Shown here: one piece after another, positions 51,864 through 59,820 of the stretch | How positions within the stretch are numbered: position 1 is the first letter of the stretch | Layout of the letters: each line of letters begins with the position of its first letter | Assembly: GCF_000017505.1 (NCBI RefSeq) | Contig: NC_009675.1 | Location: 124,001 to 188,000 of the forward strand | Direction: 5' to 3' | Source of the DNA: Anaeromyxobacter sp. Fw109-5 | GTDB taxonomy: Bacteria > Myxococcota > Myxococcia > Myxococcales > Anaeromyxobacteraceae | DNA: 64,000 nucleotides | Program-made: the position numbers and the translations under genes | Notes under the pieces: generated by a model | What the model saw: the letters and a program-made list of their open reading frames with translations, nothing else | What the model was told of the DNA's origin: nothing | Database searches by the model: none

Positions 51864-52700
51864 ATGATCTCGACCGAACGGCCGGGGGAGCACCTCGCGA
51901 CGCGGGACCGGGAGGCGGGTGAGCTCGACGCCCGGGCCGACGCCCTGCGCGCCCTCTCGAACGCCGGCGTGCCCCACCTGGTCGCCGGCGCCTACGCCTT
52001 CTTCGAGTACACGGGGATCTTCCGGGACACGAAGGACCTCGACATCTTCCTCCGCGAGCGCGACCTCGAGGACGCCTTCCGCGTGCTCGAGGCCGCCGGG
52101 TTCCGGACCGAGCTGCTCGATCCGACCTGGATCGGCAAGGGCTACCGGGGGGAGTGGTTCGTCGACCTCATCTTCTCCTCCGGCAACGGCGTCGCCGTGG
52201 TGGACGACCTGTGGTTCGAGCACGCCCGGCCCGGGCGCGTGATGGGCGTGGACGTGCTGCTCGCCCCCCCGGAGGAGATCATCTGGTCGAAGGGCTACGT
52301 GCTCGAGCGCGAGCGGTACGACGGCGCCGACGTGAACCACCTCCTGCGAGCGTGCGGCGACTCGCTCGACTGGGACCGGCTCCTGCAGCGGTTCGACCGC
52401 CACTGGGAGGTGCTCTTCTCGCACCTCATGCTCTACCGCTTCACCTATCCGTGCGAGCGGGACAAGGTGCCGGAGCGCGTCATGCACGCGCTGATGCAGC
52501 GCACCCGCGCCGACATGCTGGAGGGGAACCACGTCCGCCCGGTCTGCAGGGGCACCCTCATCTCTCGCGTGCAGTACCGGCACGACCTCGAGCACCTCGG
52601 CTACGAGGACGGGCGGGCGCTGGACGAGGCCGAGCGGGGCGGAAGGACGGAGCGCGATGGCGGACGGGGACGGGACCTTCCGGCTGGCGGCGATCGCTGA
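51864..52700 (+). CDS. Nucleotidyltransferase-fold protein
   Basis: 278 residues. The N-terminal half has the pol-beta nucleotidyltransferase pattern: VAGAYAFFEYTGIFRDTKDLDIFL with G42 and the Asp58-x-Asp60 pair, then the third acidic Asp101 in FVDLIFSS. The Gly-Ser of the classical motif is Gly-Ala. The second half is helical (LFSHLMLYRFTYPCERDKVP) and unrecognised. ATG 51864 is chosen because the domain begins shortly after it. Its end overlaps the metallophosphoesterase gene by 44 nt, so the two are translationally coupled. Substrate unknown. Confidence 0.78.
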   Translation: MISTERPGEHLATRDREAGELDARADALRALSNAGVPHLVAGAYAFFEYTGIFRDTKDLDIFLRERDLEDAFRVLEAAGFRTELLDPTWIGKGYRGEWFVDLIFSSGNGVAVVDDLWFEHARPGRVMGVDVLLAPPEEIIWSKGYVLERERYDGADVNHLLRACGDSLDWDRLLQRFDRHWEVLFSHLMLYRFTYPCERDKVPERVMHALMQRTRADMLEGNHVRPVCRGTLISRVQYRHDLEHLGYEDGRALDEAERGGRTERDGGRGRDLPAGGDR

Positions 52701-53469
52701 CCTGCACTGCCGGCAGGATCAGCACGGCCGCTTCCGCGAGGTCGTGAAGATGGTGAACGGCGAGGCCGAGGGGCTGGTCCTCGCCGGCGACCTCACCGAT
52801 CACGGCAGCGTGGACGAGGCGAAGACGCTCGCGGAGGCGTTCTCCCAGCTGCGCGTGCCGTGCGCCGCGGTGCTCGGCAACCACGACTACGAGGGCGGGG
52901 TGGTGAAGGACATCGTCCGGATCCTGGGCGAGTCCAAGATCGAGGTGCTGGACGGGGATCACGCGGTGTTCGACAAGCGGGTGGGGATCGCCGGCGTGAA
53001 GGGCTTCGCGGGCGGGTTCGAGCGGGGGATGCTCCAGGCGTTCGGCGAGCCGGTGATCAAGGCCTTCGTGCAGGAGGGCGTGAACGAGTCCCTGAAGCTG
53101 GAGGCCGCCCTCGGCCAGCTCGACCTGCCGATCAAGGTCGTCCTCATGCACTACGCCCCCATCCTGGAGACCTGCGACGGGGAGCACCTGGAGATCCGCC
53201 CCTTCCTCGGCACCTCGCGCCTCTGCGCGCCCTGCGAGGCGTTCGGGGCGACGGCGGTGTTCCACGGCCACGCCCACCACGGGAAGACCGACGGGCACAC
53301 CCCCAAGGGGATCCCGGTGTTCAACGTCGCGATGCCGCTCGTGCGAAAGCTGTGGGATCGGCGCTTCCGCGTCTTCGACGTCTCGGAGGGGAGCTGCACG
53401 CCGGTCGGCGACACCGCCGCGAGCCCGCAGCCGCAGCAGCCGCAGCTCATCGTCACGACCACGCACTGA
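52657..53469 (+). CDS. Calcineurin-like metallophosphoesterase
   Basis: 270 residues. All metal-binding motifs are present: Asp15-x-His17 (IADLHC), GDLTDHG, GNHDYE, the His in LMHYAP and GHAHHG. It could hydrolyse phosphodiesters or nucleotides. The start ATG 52657 has GGAG just upstream and lies inside the end of the nucleotidyltransferase gene. Overlap with a nucleotidyltransferase suggests that one enzyme adds and the other removes a nucleotide, or that they form a make/break pair for a small nucleotide; this is inference. Confidence 0.9.
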   Translation: MADGDGTFRLAAIADLHCRQDQHGRFREVVKMVNGEAEGLVLAGDLTDHGSVDEAKTLAEAFSQLRVPCAAVLGNHDYEGGVVKDIVRILGESKIEVLDGDHAVFDKRVGIAGVKGFAGGFERGMLQAFGEPVIKAFVQEGVNESLKLEAALGQLDLPIKVVLMHYAPILETCDGEHLEIRPFLGTSRLCAPCEAFGATAVFHGHAHHGKTDGHTPKGIPVFNVAMPLVRKLWDRRFRVFDVSEGSCTPVGDTAASPQPQQPQLIVTTTH

Positions 53470-53471
53470 GG

Positions 53472-53557
53472 GACGGGCTTCAGGCTTCCGGACAGGCTAG
53501 GGGAAGAGCGACCACGTCGCGGCGCCTTCCCTGAAGCCCGTCGCAGTAGCCCGTCGC
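53472..53557. repeat. Nested inverted and direct repeats between convergent genes
   Basis: Perfect 12-bp arms GACGGGCTTCAG (53472-53483)/CTGAAGCCCGTC (53531-53542). Inside them are AGGGGAAG/CTTCCCT-type pairing (about 53499-53506 and 53526-53532) and GCGAC-CAC-GTCGC (53508-53520). The 10-bp AGCCCGTCGC occurs twice (53535-53544, 53548-53557). Probably a bidirectional terminator or the relic of a palindromic element. Confidence 0.55.
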
Positions 53558-53565
53558 CCCGCTCT

Positions 53566-53946
53566 TCAGTGCCTCAAGGGAGGCGGGCCGGCGGCCTTGC
53601 GGACGCGCTCCAGGATCTCGTCCATCCCGACCGACTTCGGGATGTAGCCCTGCGCGCCGAGGAGCTCCGCCTCCCACTCGAACCCGTAGGCGGAGAGGAT
53701 CAGGATCGGCACGGCGGCGCTCTTCGCGTCCCCGCGCATCCGCTCCATCACCCCCCAGCCGTCGAGCACCGGCATCTTGAGGTCGAGGAGCACGATGCCG
53801 GGCGCCTCGTCGGAGACGCGCGCCAGCGCGACCTCGCCGTTCTCCGCCTTCTGCACGGGGTAGCCCGCCTCGACGAGCACCTCGGAAAGCGCCTCGCGAA
53901 AGTCGTCGTCGTCGTCGACGACGAGGATGTACTGGCCCGGCATCAT
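53566..53946 (-). CDS. Single-domain response regulator
   Basis: 126 residues: a receiver only. Acidic cluster VVDDDDDF, phospho-acceptor Asp55 in VLLDLKMP, switch Ser85 in ILSAYG and Lys104 in YIPKS. It overlaps the stop of the DHH phosphoesterase gene (ATGA), so the two are co-translated. No kinase nearby. Confidence 0.9.
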   Translation of the reverse strand: MMPGQYILVVDDDDDFREALSEVLVEAGYPVQKAENGEVALARVSDEAPGIVLLDLKMPVLDGWGVMERMRGDAKSAAVPILILSAYGFEWEAELLGAQGYIPKSVGMDEILERVRKAAGPPPLRH

Positions 53947-54914
53947 GGTGCGCTCGGCTCCGTCCTCAGGGTCTCCGCGATCTCGCCCGCGATGCGCCGC
54001 GCGTCCTCGAGGCGGTCGGGCGGGAGGGAGACCGCGCCCACCACCGGATGGCCCCCGCCGCCGTAGCGCTCGCAGAGCCGCGAGATGTCGTGGGCGCGCG
54101 CCGGGCGCGCCCACGGGTTCGATCCGACCGACACCTTCGCGCGCTTCGCGTCGCGGCTCACCACCACGGTGTAGCGGGCCTGCGGGAAGAGCTCGTAGGC
54201 GATGAACTTGTTGGCGGACTCGATGGGCGTCTCGCCGAGGTCGATGGTGACGACCCCGCCCTCCACCCGGGCGATCCGCCGGTAGGTGTCGATCGCCTCC
54301 GCGTGCCGCGCCAGGATCGGCGCGAGCGGGCGGGCCACCCAGGGCTCGTCGGCGATCTCGGCGAGCGGGCGGTGCTGCAGCGCCTCGATGAGCCGGGCGG
54401 GGATCGACGGGTCCTTCGTGGCCTCGAGCAGCGTCATGATCCGCAGCGCCGGCGCCTCGAGCCGCACGGCGGTGGCGGGCGAGTCGAAGCGGGCCGCGTC
54501 GATGACGTCGGCCCAGCGGACGAGCTCGGCGAGGTCGTCGGCCCGCCACTCGAAGCGCTCGGCGAGGGTCCGGGCGATGAAGCCGGTGCAGCTCGGCGCG
54601 GCCGGATCCCAGAACTTCTGGCCGCTCGCGTCGCGCTCGAACGCGGCACGGTCGTTAGGCGTGGGGAACGCGCTGGCGTGGTGGTCGAACCACCAGTGAA
54701 GGTCCGGCGAGGCGGAGAAGCGGAAGTCGACGCACGCGTTCACGTCGCCGTCGAAGGCGCCCGAGGGGAACGGGTCGCCGGCCCCGTGCTGCAGCGGGAC
54801 GTGGCGGACCTCCGAGAGGCGCGTCCCCTCGCGCTCCGCGAAGAACCGGCTGAAGAGCGCGGCCGAGGCGCAGCCGTCGAAGCAGTTGCCGTGGTAGAGG
54901 ACCTTGAGCTGCAT
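53943..54914 (-). CDS. DHH family phosphoesterase
   Basis: 323 residues. The DHH domain has YHGNCFDGCASAAL in place of the usual HxDxDG pattern, CVDFRF, and the signature DHH in WWFDHHASAF. The DHHA1 domain ends with YGGGGHPVVGAVSL. This suits a phosphodiesterase for small nucleotides (nanoRNase or cyclic-dinucleotide type) or a related phosphatase. It lacks the extra domains of RecJ. ATG 54914 rather than TTG 54926, because the TTG falls inside the -10 box. Confidence 0.85.
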   Translation of the reverse strand: MQLKVLYHGNCFDGCASAALFSRFFAEREGTRLSEVRHVPLQHGAGDPFPSGAFDGDVNACVDFRFSASPDLHWWFDHHASAFPTPNDRAAFERDASGQKFWDPAAPSCTGFIARTLAERFEWRADDLAELVRWADVIDAARFDSPATAVRLEAPALRIMTLLEATKDPSIPARLIEALQHRPLAEIADEPWVARPLAPILARHAEAIDTYRRIARVEGGVVTIDLGETPIESANKFIAYELFPQARYTVVVSRDAKRAKVSVGSNPWARPARAHDISRLCERYGGGGHPVVGAVSLPPDRLEDARRIAGEIAETLRTEPSAP

Positions 54915-54924
54915 GGGGCGGGGC

Positions 54925-54954
54925 AATGTAGTGACCTGCCGAGCATACCGTCAA
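54925..54954 (-). promoter_or_regulatory. Promoter of the DHH phosphoesterase gene
   Basis: Minus strand TTGACG (54954-54949), 18 nt, TACATT (54930-54925), 10 nt to ATG 54914. Good match in both boxes; near-leaderless. Confidence 0.6.
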
Positions 54955-55045
54955 CGCGCGAGACGGGCCCCGCGACCGCGGGCGAGCCCCCCACCGGGGC
55001 GACGCGCGGACGACGCCACGCCGGCGGCCCGCCGAGCGCCACTAC

Positions 55046-55059
55046 ACTGACCGTTCAGT
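55046..55059. promoter_or_regulatory. Palindrome in the DHH/hprK divergent region
   Basis: ACTGA-CCGT-TCAGT (55046-55059), a perfect inverted repeat overlapping a possible plus-strand -10 TACACT (55043-55048). Likely a regulator site. The remainder of the 288-bp gap (54915-55202) holds only the promoters listed here. Confidence 0.45.
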
Positions 55060-55188
55060 TGCCGGAGTCGGCTCCGTCGCGCGCCCCGACGCGCCGGGCC
55101 GTCCGCCCGCCCGCCCCGCGCGAGCGGCGGGTATGCGCCGCGCTCGAAGGGAGTGCCGACGAGGTGGCGGCCAGGCGTTTCGGCGGGT

Positions 55189-55194
55189 TAGACT
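55189..55194 (+). promoter_or_regulatory. -10 box of hprK
   Basis: TAGACT, 8 nt before ATG 55203. No Shine-Dalgarno; predicts a leaderless hprK mRNA. Confidence 0.5.
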
Positions 55195-55202
55195 CGCCCG
55201 CG

Positions 55203-56168
55203 ATGGACGCGATCCGCGTCGGGGCCCTCCTCGACGACAAGAAGTTCGACCTCCGGCTCTCCCTCGTCGCGGGCAAGCAGGGGCTCTCGCGCCGCATCAG
55301 CTCCGCCCGGATCCAGAAGCCCGGGCTCGTGCTGGCCGGCTTCACCGAGAACCTCCACCGCGAGCGGGTGCAGGTGTTCGGCAACACCGAGATGAGCTAT
55401 CTCGCGACGCTGCCGCGCGAGCGCGCCGTCGACGTCCTGCGGAGCTTCTTCTCGGCCGACGTCGCCTGCCTGGTGGTCACGAAGGGGCTCGACGTGCCGC
55501 CCGAGATGGCGGCGGCGGCGGACGAGTCCGGCGTGCCGCTGCTGCGCACGACGCACCTCAGCTCCACGTTCATCGAGGGGGTCCAGAACTACCTCGAGGA
55601 CATCCTCACCGCGCAGACCTCCATGCACGGCGTGCTGCTCGACGTGTTCGGCGTCGGCATCCTCCTGCTCGGGAAGTCCGGCATCGGCAAGAGCGAGATC
55701 GCGCTCGACCTCATCATGCGCGGCCACCGGCTGGTCGCCGACGACATCGTGGACGTGAAGCGGCGCACGCCCGACTCGGTCTACGGGGCGGGATCCGAGA
55801 TCATCAAGCACCACATGGAGATCCGCGGCCTCGGGATCATCAACATCAAGGACCTCTTCGGCGTCGCCTCCATCCGCGAGCGGAAGAAGATCGAGATCGT
55901 CCTCGAGCTCGTGGAGTGGGATCCCAGCGTCGAGTACGACCGGCTCGGCGTCGAGGAGAAGAAGTTCCGCATCCTCGACGTGGAGATCCCCATGCTCATC
56001 GTCCCGGTCCGGCCGGGCCGCAACATGACCACCATCGTGGAGGTGGCGGCGCGCAATCACCTCCTCAAGCTCCAGGGCCACCACTCGGCGCGCGAGTTCC
56101 AGGAGCGCCTGAACCGCGCCATCGCGCTCGCCCCCGGCGGGCGCGTCGGGGAGCTGGACGTCGAATGA
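55203..56168 (+). CDS. hprK: HPr kinase/phosphorylase
   Basis: 321 residues. Phosphorylates or dephosphorylates HPr on its regulatory serine. N-terminal domain to about 130, then Walker [10 protein letters not shown], the HxxD-type [13 protein letters not shown], the family signature [15 protein letters not shown] and the C-terminal [21 protein letters not shown]. Full length. It starts an apparent operon that also encodes its substrate HPr. The ATG overlap with rapZ (ATGA) shows coupling. Confidence 0.96.
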
Positions 56169-57049
56169 ACGAGCTCGTCAACCGCGGCGGCCCGGAGGTG
56201 GTGATCCTCACCGGCGTGTCCGGCTCGGGGAAGTCCACGGCGCTGCGCGCCCTCGAGGACGCGGGCTTCTACTGCGTCGACAACCTGCCCATCCTCTTCC
56301 TCGAGAAGCTCCTCGAGCTGTCCGGCCACACCGCCGGCGAGGTCTCGCGCATCGCGCTCGTGGTGGACGCGCGCGAGGGCCGCTTCCTCGCCGACGCGCC
56401 GCGCGTCATCCAGGAGATCCGCCAGCAGGGGGCGGACGTCGAGGTGCTGTTCCTCGACGCGTCGGACGAGTCGCTCGTGCGCCGCTACTCGGAGACGCGC
56501 CGGCGCCACCCCCTCGCCGGCGAGAGCGGCACGGTCCCCGACGGCATCGCCGCCGAGCGCCAGGCCCTCGCCGCGCTGAAGGCCATCGCGGACGAGGTCA
56601 TCGACACGACGACCCTCAACGTGCACGAGCTGAAGCGGCTCGTGACGCGGCGCTTCGCGACGTCCGAGGGGGCTCGGCTGGGCGTCACGGTGGTCTCCTT
56701 CGGGTTCCGCTTCGGGCTCCCCACCCACGCCGACGTGGTCCTCGACGTGCGCTTCCTGCCGAACCCGTACTTCATCCCGGAGCTGAAGCCGCACCCGGGG
56801 ACCGACCCGCGCGTGGCGCGCTTCGTCCTCGGCCAGCCGGACGCGAAGGCCTTCCTCGAGCGGATCTCCGACCTGCTGGGCTTCCTGCTCCCGCGCTACC
56901 GCGCCGAGGGGAAGAGCTACCTCACCATCGCCATCGGCTGCACCGGCGGGAAGCACCGCTCCGTCGCCCTGGCCGGCGCCCTCGCCGAGCGCCTGGAGGG
57001 AGGCGGGCAGCCGGTGCGGCTGTGGCACCGAGACGTCGAGAAGGAGTAG
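56165..57049 (+). CDS. rapZ: RapZ/YvcJ family P-loop nucleotide-binding protein
   Basis: 294 residues. Walker [25 protein letters not shown], a DARE motif in [34 protein letters not shown] and the C-terminal [11 protein letters not shown], all diagnostic. In E. coli RapZ controls amino-sugar synthesis through small RNAs; here only nucleotide binding can be inferred. It sits between hprK and PTS genes, as is common in Proteobacteria. Confidence 0.95.
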
Positions 57050-57118
57050 CCGGACCGCTGGCCCCCCGAGCCGCGCGAGGCTATGGTACGCGCGCGCAAA
57101 CGGGAGGGAGCGATCCTG

Positions 57119-57538
57119 ATGGTCGGACTCGTCGTCGCCACGCACGGTGGGCTCGCGGAGGAGCTGCTCCGCACCGCCGAGGGCATCGTCGGACACCTCG
57201 AGCAGTGCGAGGCGGTGAGCATCGGCGCGTCCTCCTCCATGGAGGACTGCCGGGCGCGCCTCGGCGAGGCGGTGAAGCGCGTCGACACCGGCGAGGGCGT
57301 CCTCGTGCTCACCGACATGTTCGGCGGCACCCCCGCCAACCTGGCGCTCACCTTCCTCGACGAGAAGCTCGAGGTGGTCACCGGCGTGAACCTGCCCATG
57401 GTGCTGAAGCTCGCCTCCGCGCGCGCGGAGAACCTCGGCCTGCACGCCGCCGCCGAGCTGCTCACCGGCTACGGCCAGAAGAACATCACCCTCGCCTCGG
57501 AGCTGCTCCGCACCCGGGCCCGCACGAGCCGCCCGTGA
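57119..57538 (+). CDS. PTS mannose-family EIIA component
   Basis: 139 residues. VGLVVATHGGLAEELLRTAE with phospho-acceptor His9, and VLVLTDMFGGTPANLAL typical of EIIA-Man. ATG 57119 gives the standard N-terminus; an in-frame ATG at 57083 would add 12 basic residues. It receives phosphate from HPr and passes it to EIIB, encoded 31 nt downstream. Confidence 0.93.
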   Translation: MVGLVVATHGGLAEELLRTAEGIVGHLEQCEAVSIGASSSMEDCRARLGEAVKRVDTGEGVLVLTDMFGGTPANLALTFLDEKLEVVTGVNLPMVLKLASARAENLGLHAAAELLTGYGQKNITLASELLRTRARTSRP

Positions 57539-57569
57539 ATCGGGGCACCCCCGCCGCCGTCTCCGTTCC

Positions 57570-58064
57570 GTGATCGCCCTCGTCCGCGTCGACAACCGCC
57601 TCCTCCACGGCCAGGTGCTGGAGACCTGGCTCCCCCACCTCGCCGTCCGGGAGGTGGTGGTCGCGGACGACGAGGCGGCGTCGAGCAGGCTCGCGCGCGC
57701 GGCCATGACCCTCTGCGTCCCGCCCGAGCTGGCGGCGCGCATCGAGCCGGTCGGCGCGGTCGATTACGCCGCGCTCGCCGCCGCGCCGGCGCCGGTCCTC
57801 GTGCTGGTGCGCGACGTCGCCCAGCTCGTGCAGGCGCGGGCCGCCGGGCTCACGCCGGCGCTGGCGCCCCGCCTCAACGTCGGCAACGTCCACTACGCGC
57901 CGGGGCGCCGGAGCGTCACACCCTCCGTATTCCTCTCGCAGGAGGAGGTCCGCGCCCTGCGCGCCCTCGCCGCCGAGGGGTTCGAGGTGGAGCTGCGCGC
58001 GGTGCCCGCCGAAGCCCCCGCGGGGATGGACGAGATCGAACGCCGGTACGCCGCGGCCCGTTAG
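57570..58064 (+). CDS. PTS mannose/fructose/sorbose-family EIIB component
   Basis: 164 residues from GTG 57570. The active-site segment RVDNRLLHGQVLETW carries His13. The later LNVGNVHYAPGRRSVTPSV matches the EIIB-Man/Sor group (LNxGN). It transfers phosphate from EIIA to the sugar. Follows EIIA by 31 nt. Confidence 0.92.
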   Translation: MIALVRVDNRLLHGQVLETWLPHLAVREVVVADDEAASSRLARAAMTLCVPPELAARIEPVGAVDYAALAAAPAPVLVLVRDVAQLVQARAAGLTPALAPRLNVGNVHYAPGRRSVTPSVFLSQEEVRALRALAAEGFEVELRAVPAEAPAGMDEIERRYAAAR

Positions 58065-58066
58065 GT

Positions 58067-58072
58067 TACACT
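58067..58072 (+). promoter_or_regulatory. Possible internal -10 box before EIIC
   Basis: TACACT across the 10-nt gap between the EIIB stop and EIIC, 8 nt before a TTG at 58081. It may drive EIIC-EIID-HPr-EI separately. Confidence 0.3.
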
Positions 58073-58074
58073 GC

Positions 58075-58779
58075 TTGGGCTTGTCCTACCTCGTCCTAGG
58101 GGTCGTCGCGGGCCTCGCCGCGGTGGAGCGCAAGGGCTTTCTGCAGGCCATGCTCTCCCGGCCCATCGCGCTCGCGCCGGTGACCGGCTGGGCGCTGGGC
58201 GATCCGCAGGGCGGCCTCCTCGTCGCCCCGCCGCTCGAGCTGCTCTGGCTCGGGGCGGTGAACCTCGGCGCCGCGCTCCCCGTGCACGAGGCGCTCGCCA
58301 CCGCGGCGATCACCGGCGGCGCGGTCCTCGCCGGGCGCGCCCTCGGCGCGGGCGTGTCGCCCGAGGTGGCCATCCTGGCGGTGCTGATCTGCGCGCCGCT
58401 CGCGCTCGTGGGCCGGCGCGCCGACCGGCTCGTCGAGGGCTGGAACGAGCGGATCGCGCTGCGCGCCGAGGCGGCGCTGGCGAGCGGCCACCCGCGCGCC
58501 GCGGTGCGCTGGAACCTCTCCGGGCTCGCGGCCCCGTTCGCCGTCGCGGCGCTGGTCGCGCCGGCGGGGGCCGCCCTCGCGGCCGTGGCGATCCCGGCGT
58601 TCCTCCGCGCCGTGCCCGCCGCCGCCACCCCGCTGCAGCTCGGCTTCTTCGCCTTCGCCGCCCTGGCCTGCGCCTCCGGCGCCAAGGCGCTCCGCGCGCG
58701 CGAGGCGCCCCGCTACTTCTACGGCGCGCTCGCCGTCGCGCTCGTCGCGGGGGTGATCGTCGGGAGGGCGCTGTCGTGA
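58075..58779 (+). CDS. PTS mannose-family EIIC component
   Basis: 234 residues, with about six or seven TM segments. RPIALAPVTGWALGDPQGGL and PLELLWLGAVNLGAALP are the conserved EIIC-Man segments. It forms the sugar channel with EIID. The start is uncertain: TTG 58075 or TTG 58081, the latter favoured by the TACACT box; both give nearly the same protein. Overlaps EIID by GTGA. Confidence 0.88.
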   Translation: MGLSYLVLGVVAGLAAVERKGFLQAMLSRPIALAPVTGWALGDPQGGLLVAPPLELLWLGAVNLGAALPVHEALATAAITGGAVLAGRALGAGVSPEVAILAVLICAPLALVGRRADRLVEGWNERIALRAEAALASGHPRAAVRWNLSGLAAPFAVAALVAPAGAALAAVAIPAFLRAVPAAATPLQLGFFAFAALACASGAKALRAREAPRYFYGALAVALVAGVIVGRALS

Positions 58780-59543
58780 GCGCGCGCGTCCCGGCGCGGA
58801 CCCTCGCGCGCGTGTTCTGGCGCGGCCTGTTCCTGCAGGCCGCCTGGAACCGGCGCGGCATGCAGAACCTCGGCTTCGCCTACGCCATCGATCCCGCGCT
58901 GCGCGCGCTCTACCCCGAGCCCGCCCGGCGCCGCGAGGCGCTCGAGCGCCACCTCCAGTTCTTCAACTGCCACCCCTACATGGCGGCGGCCATCCTGGGC
59001 GGCGCGATCCACCACGAGGAGCGGGTCGCCGCGGGGGAGGAGCCGGCCGGCGCGGCCCTGCGGTACAAGGCCACGCTGCAGGGGCCGCTCGCCGCGCTCG
59101 GCGACGGCTTCTTCTGGACCGCGCTCCGCCCGTTCTGCGGCGCCCTCGGCGCCGTGGGCGCGCTGCTCTTCGGCGGCGCCGGGGTGGTCGCCGCCCTCGT
59201 CCTCTACAACGTCGTCCACCTCTCCCTCCGCGCCGGGCTGTTCCGCGTCGCCTACCGGGGCGGCGACGCGGTGATCCCCGCCATCGCGCGGCTCGGGCTG
59301 CCGCTCGCGGCGGACCGCCTGCGCGCCGCCGGCGCGGCCCTGTGCGGCGTCGCGGCGGCGGTCGTGGCCCTGCGCGCCGCCGGCGCCGCCGGCGCGCCGG
59401 CCACCCTCGTCGCGATGCTCGCCGCGGGGGCCGGCTACGCCGCCCTCGCGCGCGGCGCACGTCTCCTCCCCACCGCCTACGTCGCGGCCCTCGCGGCCGT
59501 CGGCGCCGCGGTGGTGGCCGGCCACTTCCACTGGAGCAGCTAG
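58776..59543 (+). CDS. PTS mannose-family EIID component
   Basis: 255 residues from GTG 58776. The N-terminal cytoplasmic part has FLQAAWNRRGMQNLGFAYAI and HLQFFNCHPYMAAAILG (EIID signature), LQGPLAALGDGFFW, then hydrophobic segments to the C-terminus. Completes the EIIABCD set. HPr starts 4 nt after its stop. Confidence 0.92.
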   Translation: MSARVPARTLARVFWRGLFLQAAWNRRGMQNLGFAYAIDPALRALYPEPARRREALERHLQFFNCHPYMAAAILGGAIHHEERVAAGEEPAGAALRYKATLQGPLAALGDGFFWTALRPFCGALGAVGALLFGGAGVVAALVLYNVVHLSLRAGLFRVAYRGGDAVIPAIARLGLPLAADRLRAAGAALCGVAAAVVALRAAGAAGAPATLVAMLAAGAGYAALARGARLLPTAYVAALAAVGAAVVAGHFHWSS

Positions 59544-59547
59544 GGGC

Positions 59548-59820
59548 ATGCCGAGGCACGAGCGCACCTTCGTCATCGTCAACTCGCTCGGGCTGCACGC
59601 GCGCGCCGCGGCGCAGCTCGTCCAGACGGCGAACCGCTACCGCGCCGAGATCCACGTCGAGAAGGACGGGATGCAGGTGAACGGCAAGAGCATCATGGGC
59701 GTGCTGACGCTCGCGGCGGCCAAGGGCTCCTCCATCATCCTCGTCGTCGACGGCGAGGACGCGGACGCGGCCATGACGGCCCTCGCGAAGGTGATCGAGA
59801 GCGGGTTCGGGGAGACATGA
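59548..59820 (+). CDS. ptsH: Phosphocarrier protein HPr
   Basis: 90 residues. Catalytic His17 in NSLGLHARAAAQ and regulatory Ser48 in VNGKSIMGVLTLAA are both present, so it can be used by EI (His) and by HprK (Ser) encoded in the same cluster. ATG 59548. Its stop overlaps the EI start (ATGA). Confidence 0.96.
   Translation: MPRHERTFVIVNSLGLHARAAAQLVQTANRYRAEIHVEKDGMQVNGKSIMGVLTLAAAKGSSIILVVDGEDADAAMTALAKVIESGFGET

Noticed and set aside
55041-55058. LexA-like box (CT...GTTCAG) upstream of hprK
   Set aside because: The distance between CT and GTTCAG is one base longer than the Myxococcus LexA consensus I recall, and hprK is not a DNA-damage gene. The perfect ACTGA-N4-TCAGT palindrome is reported instead.
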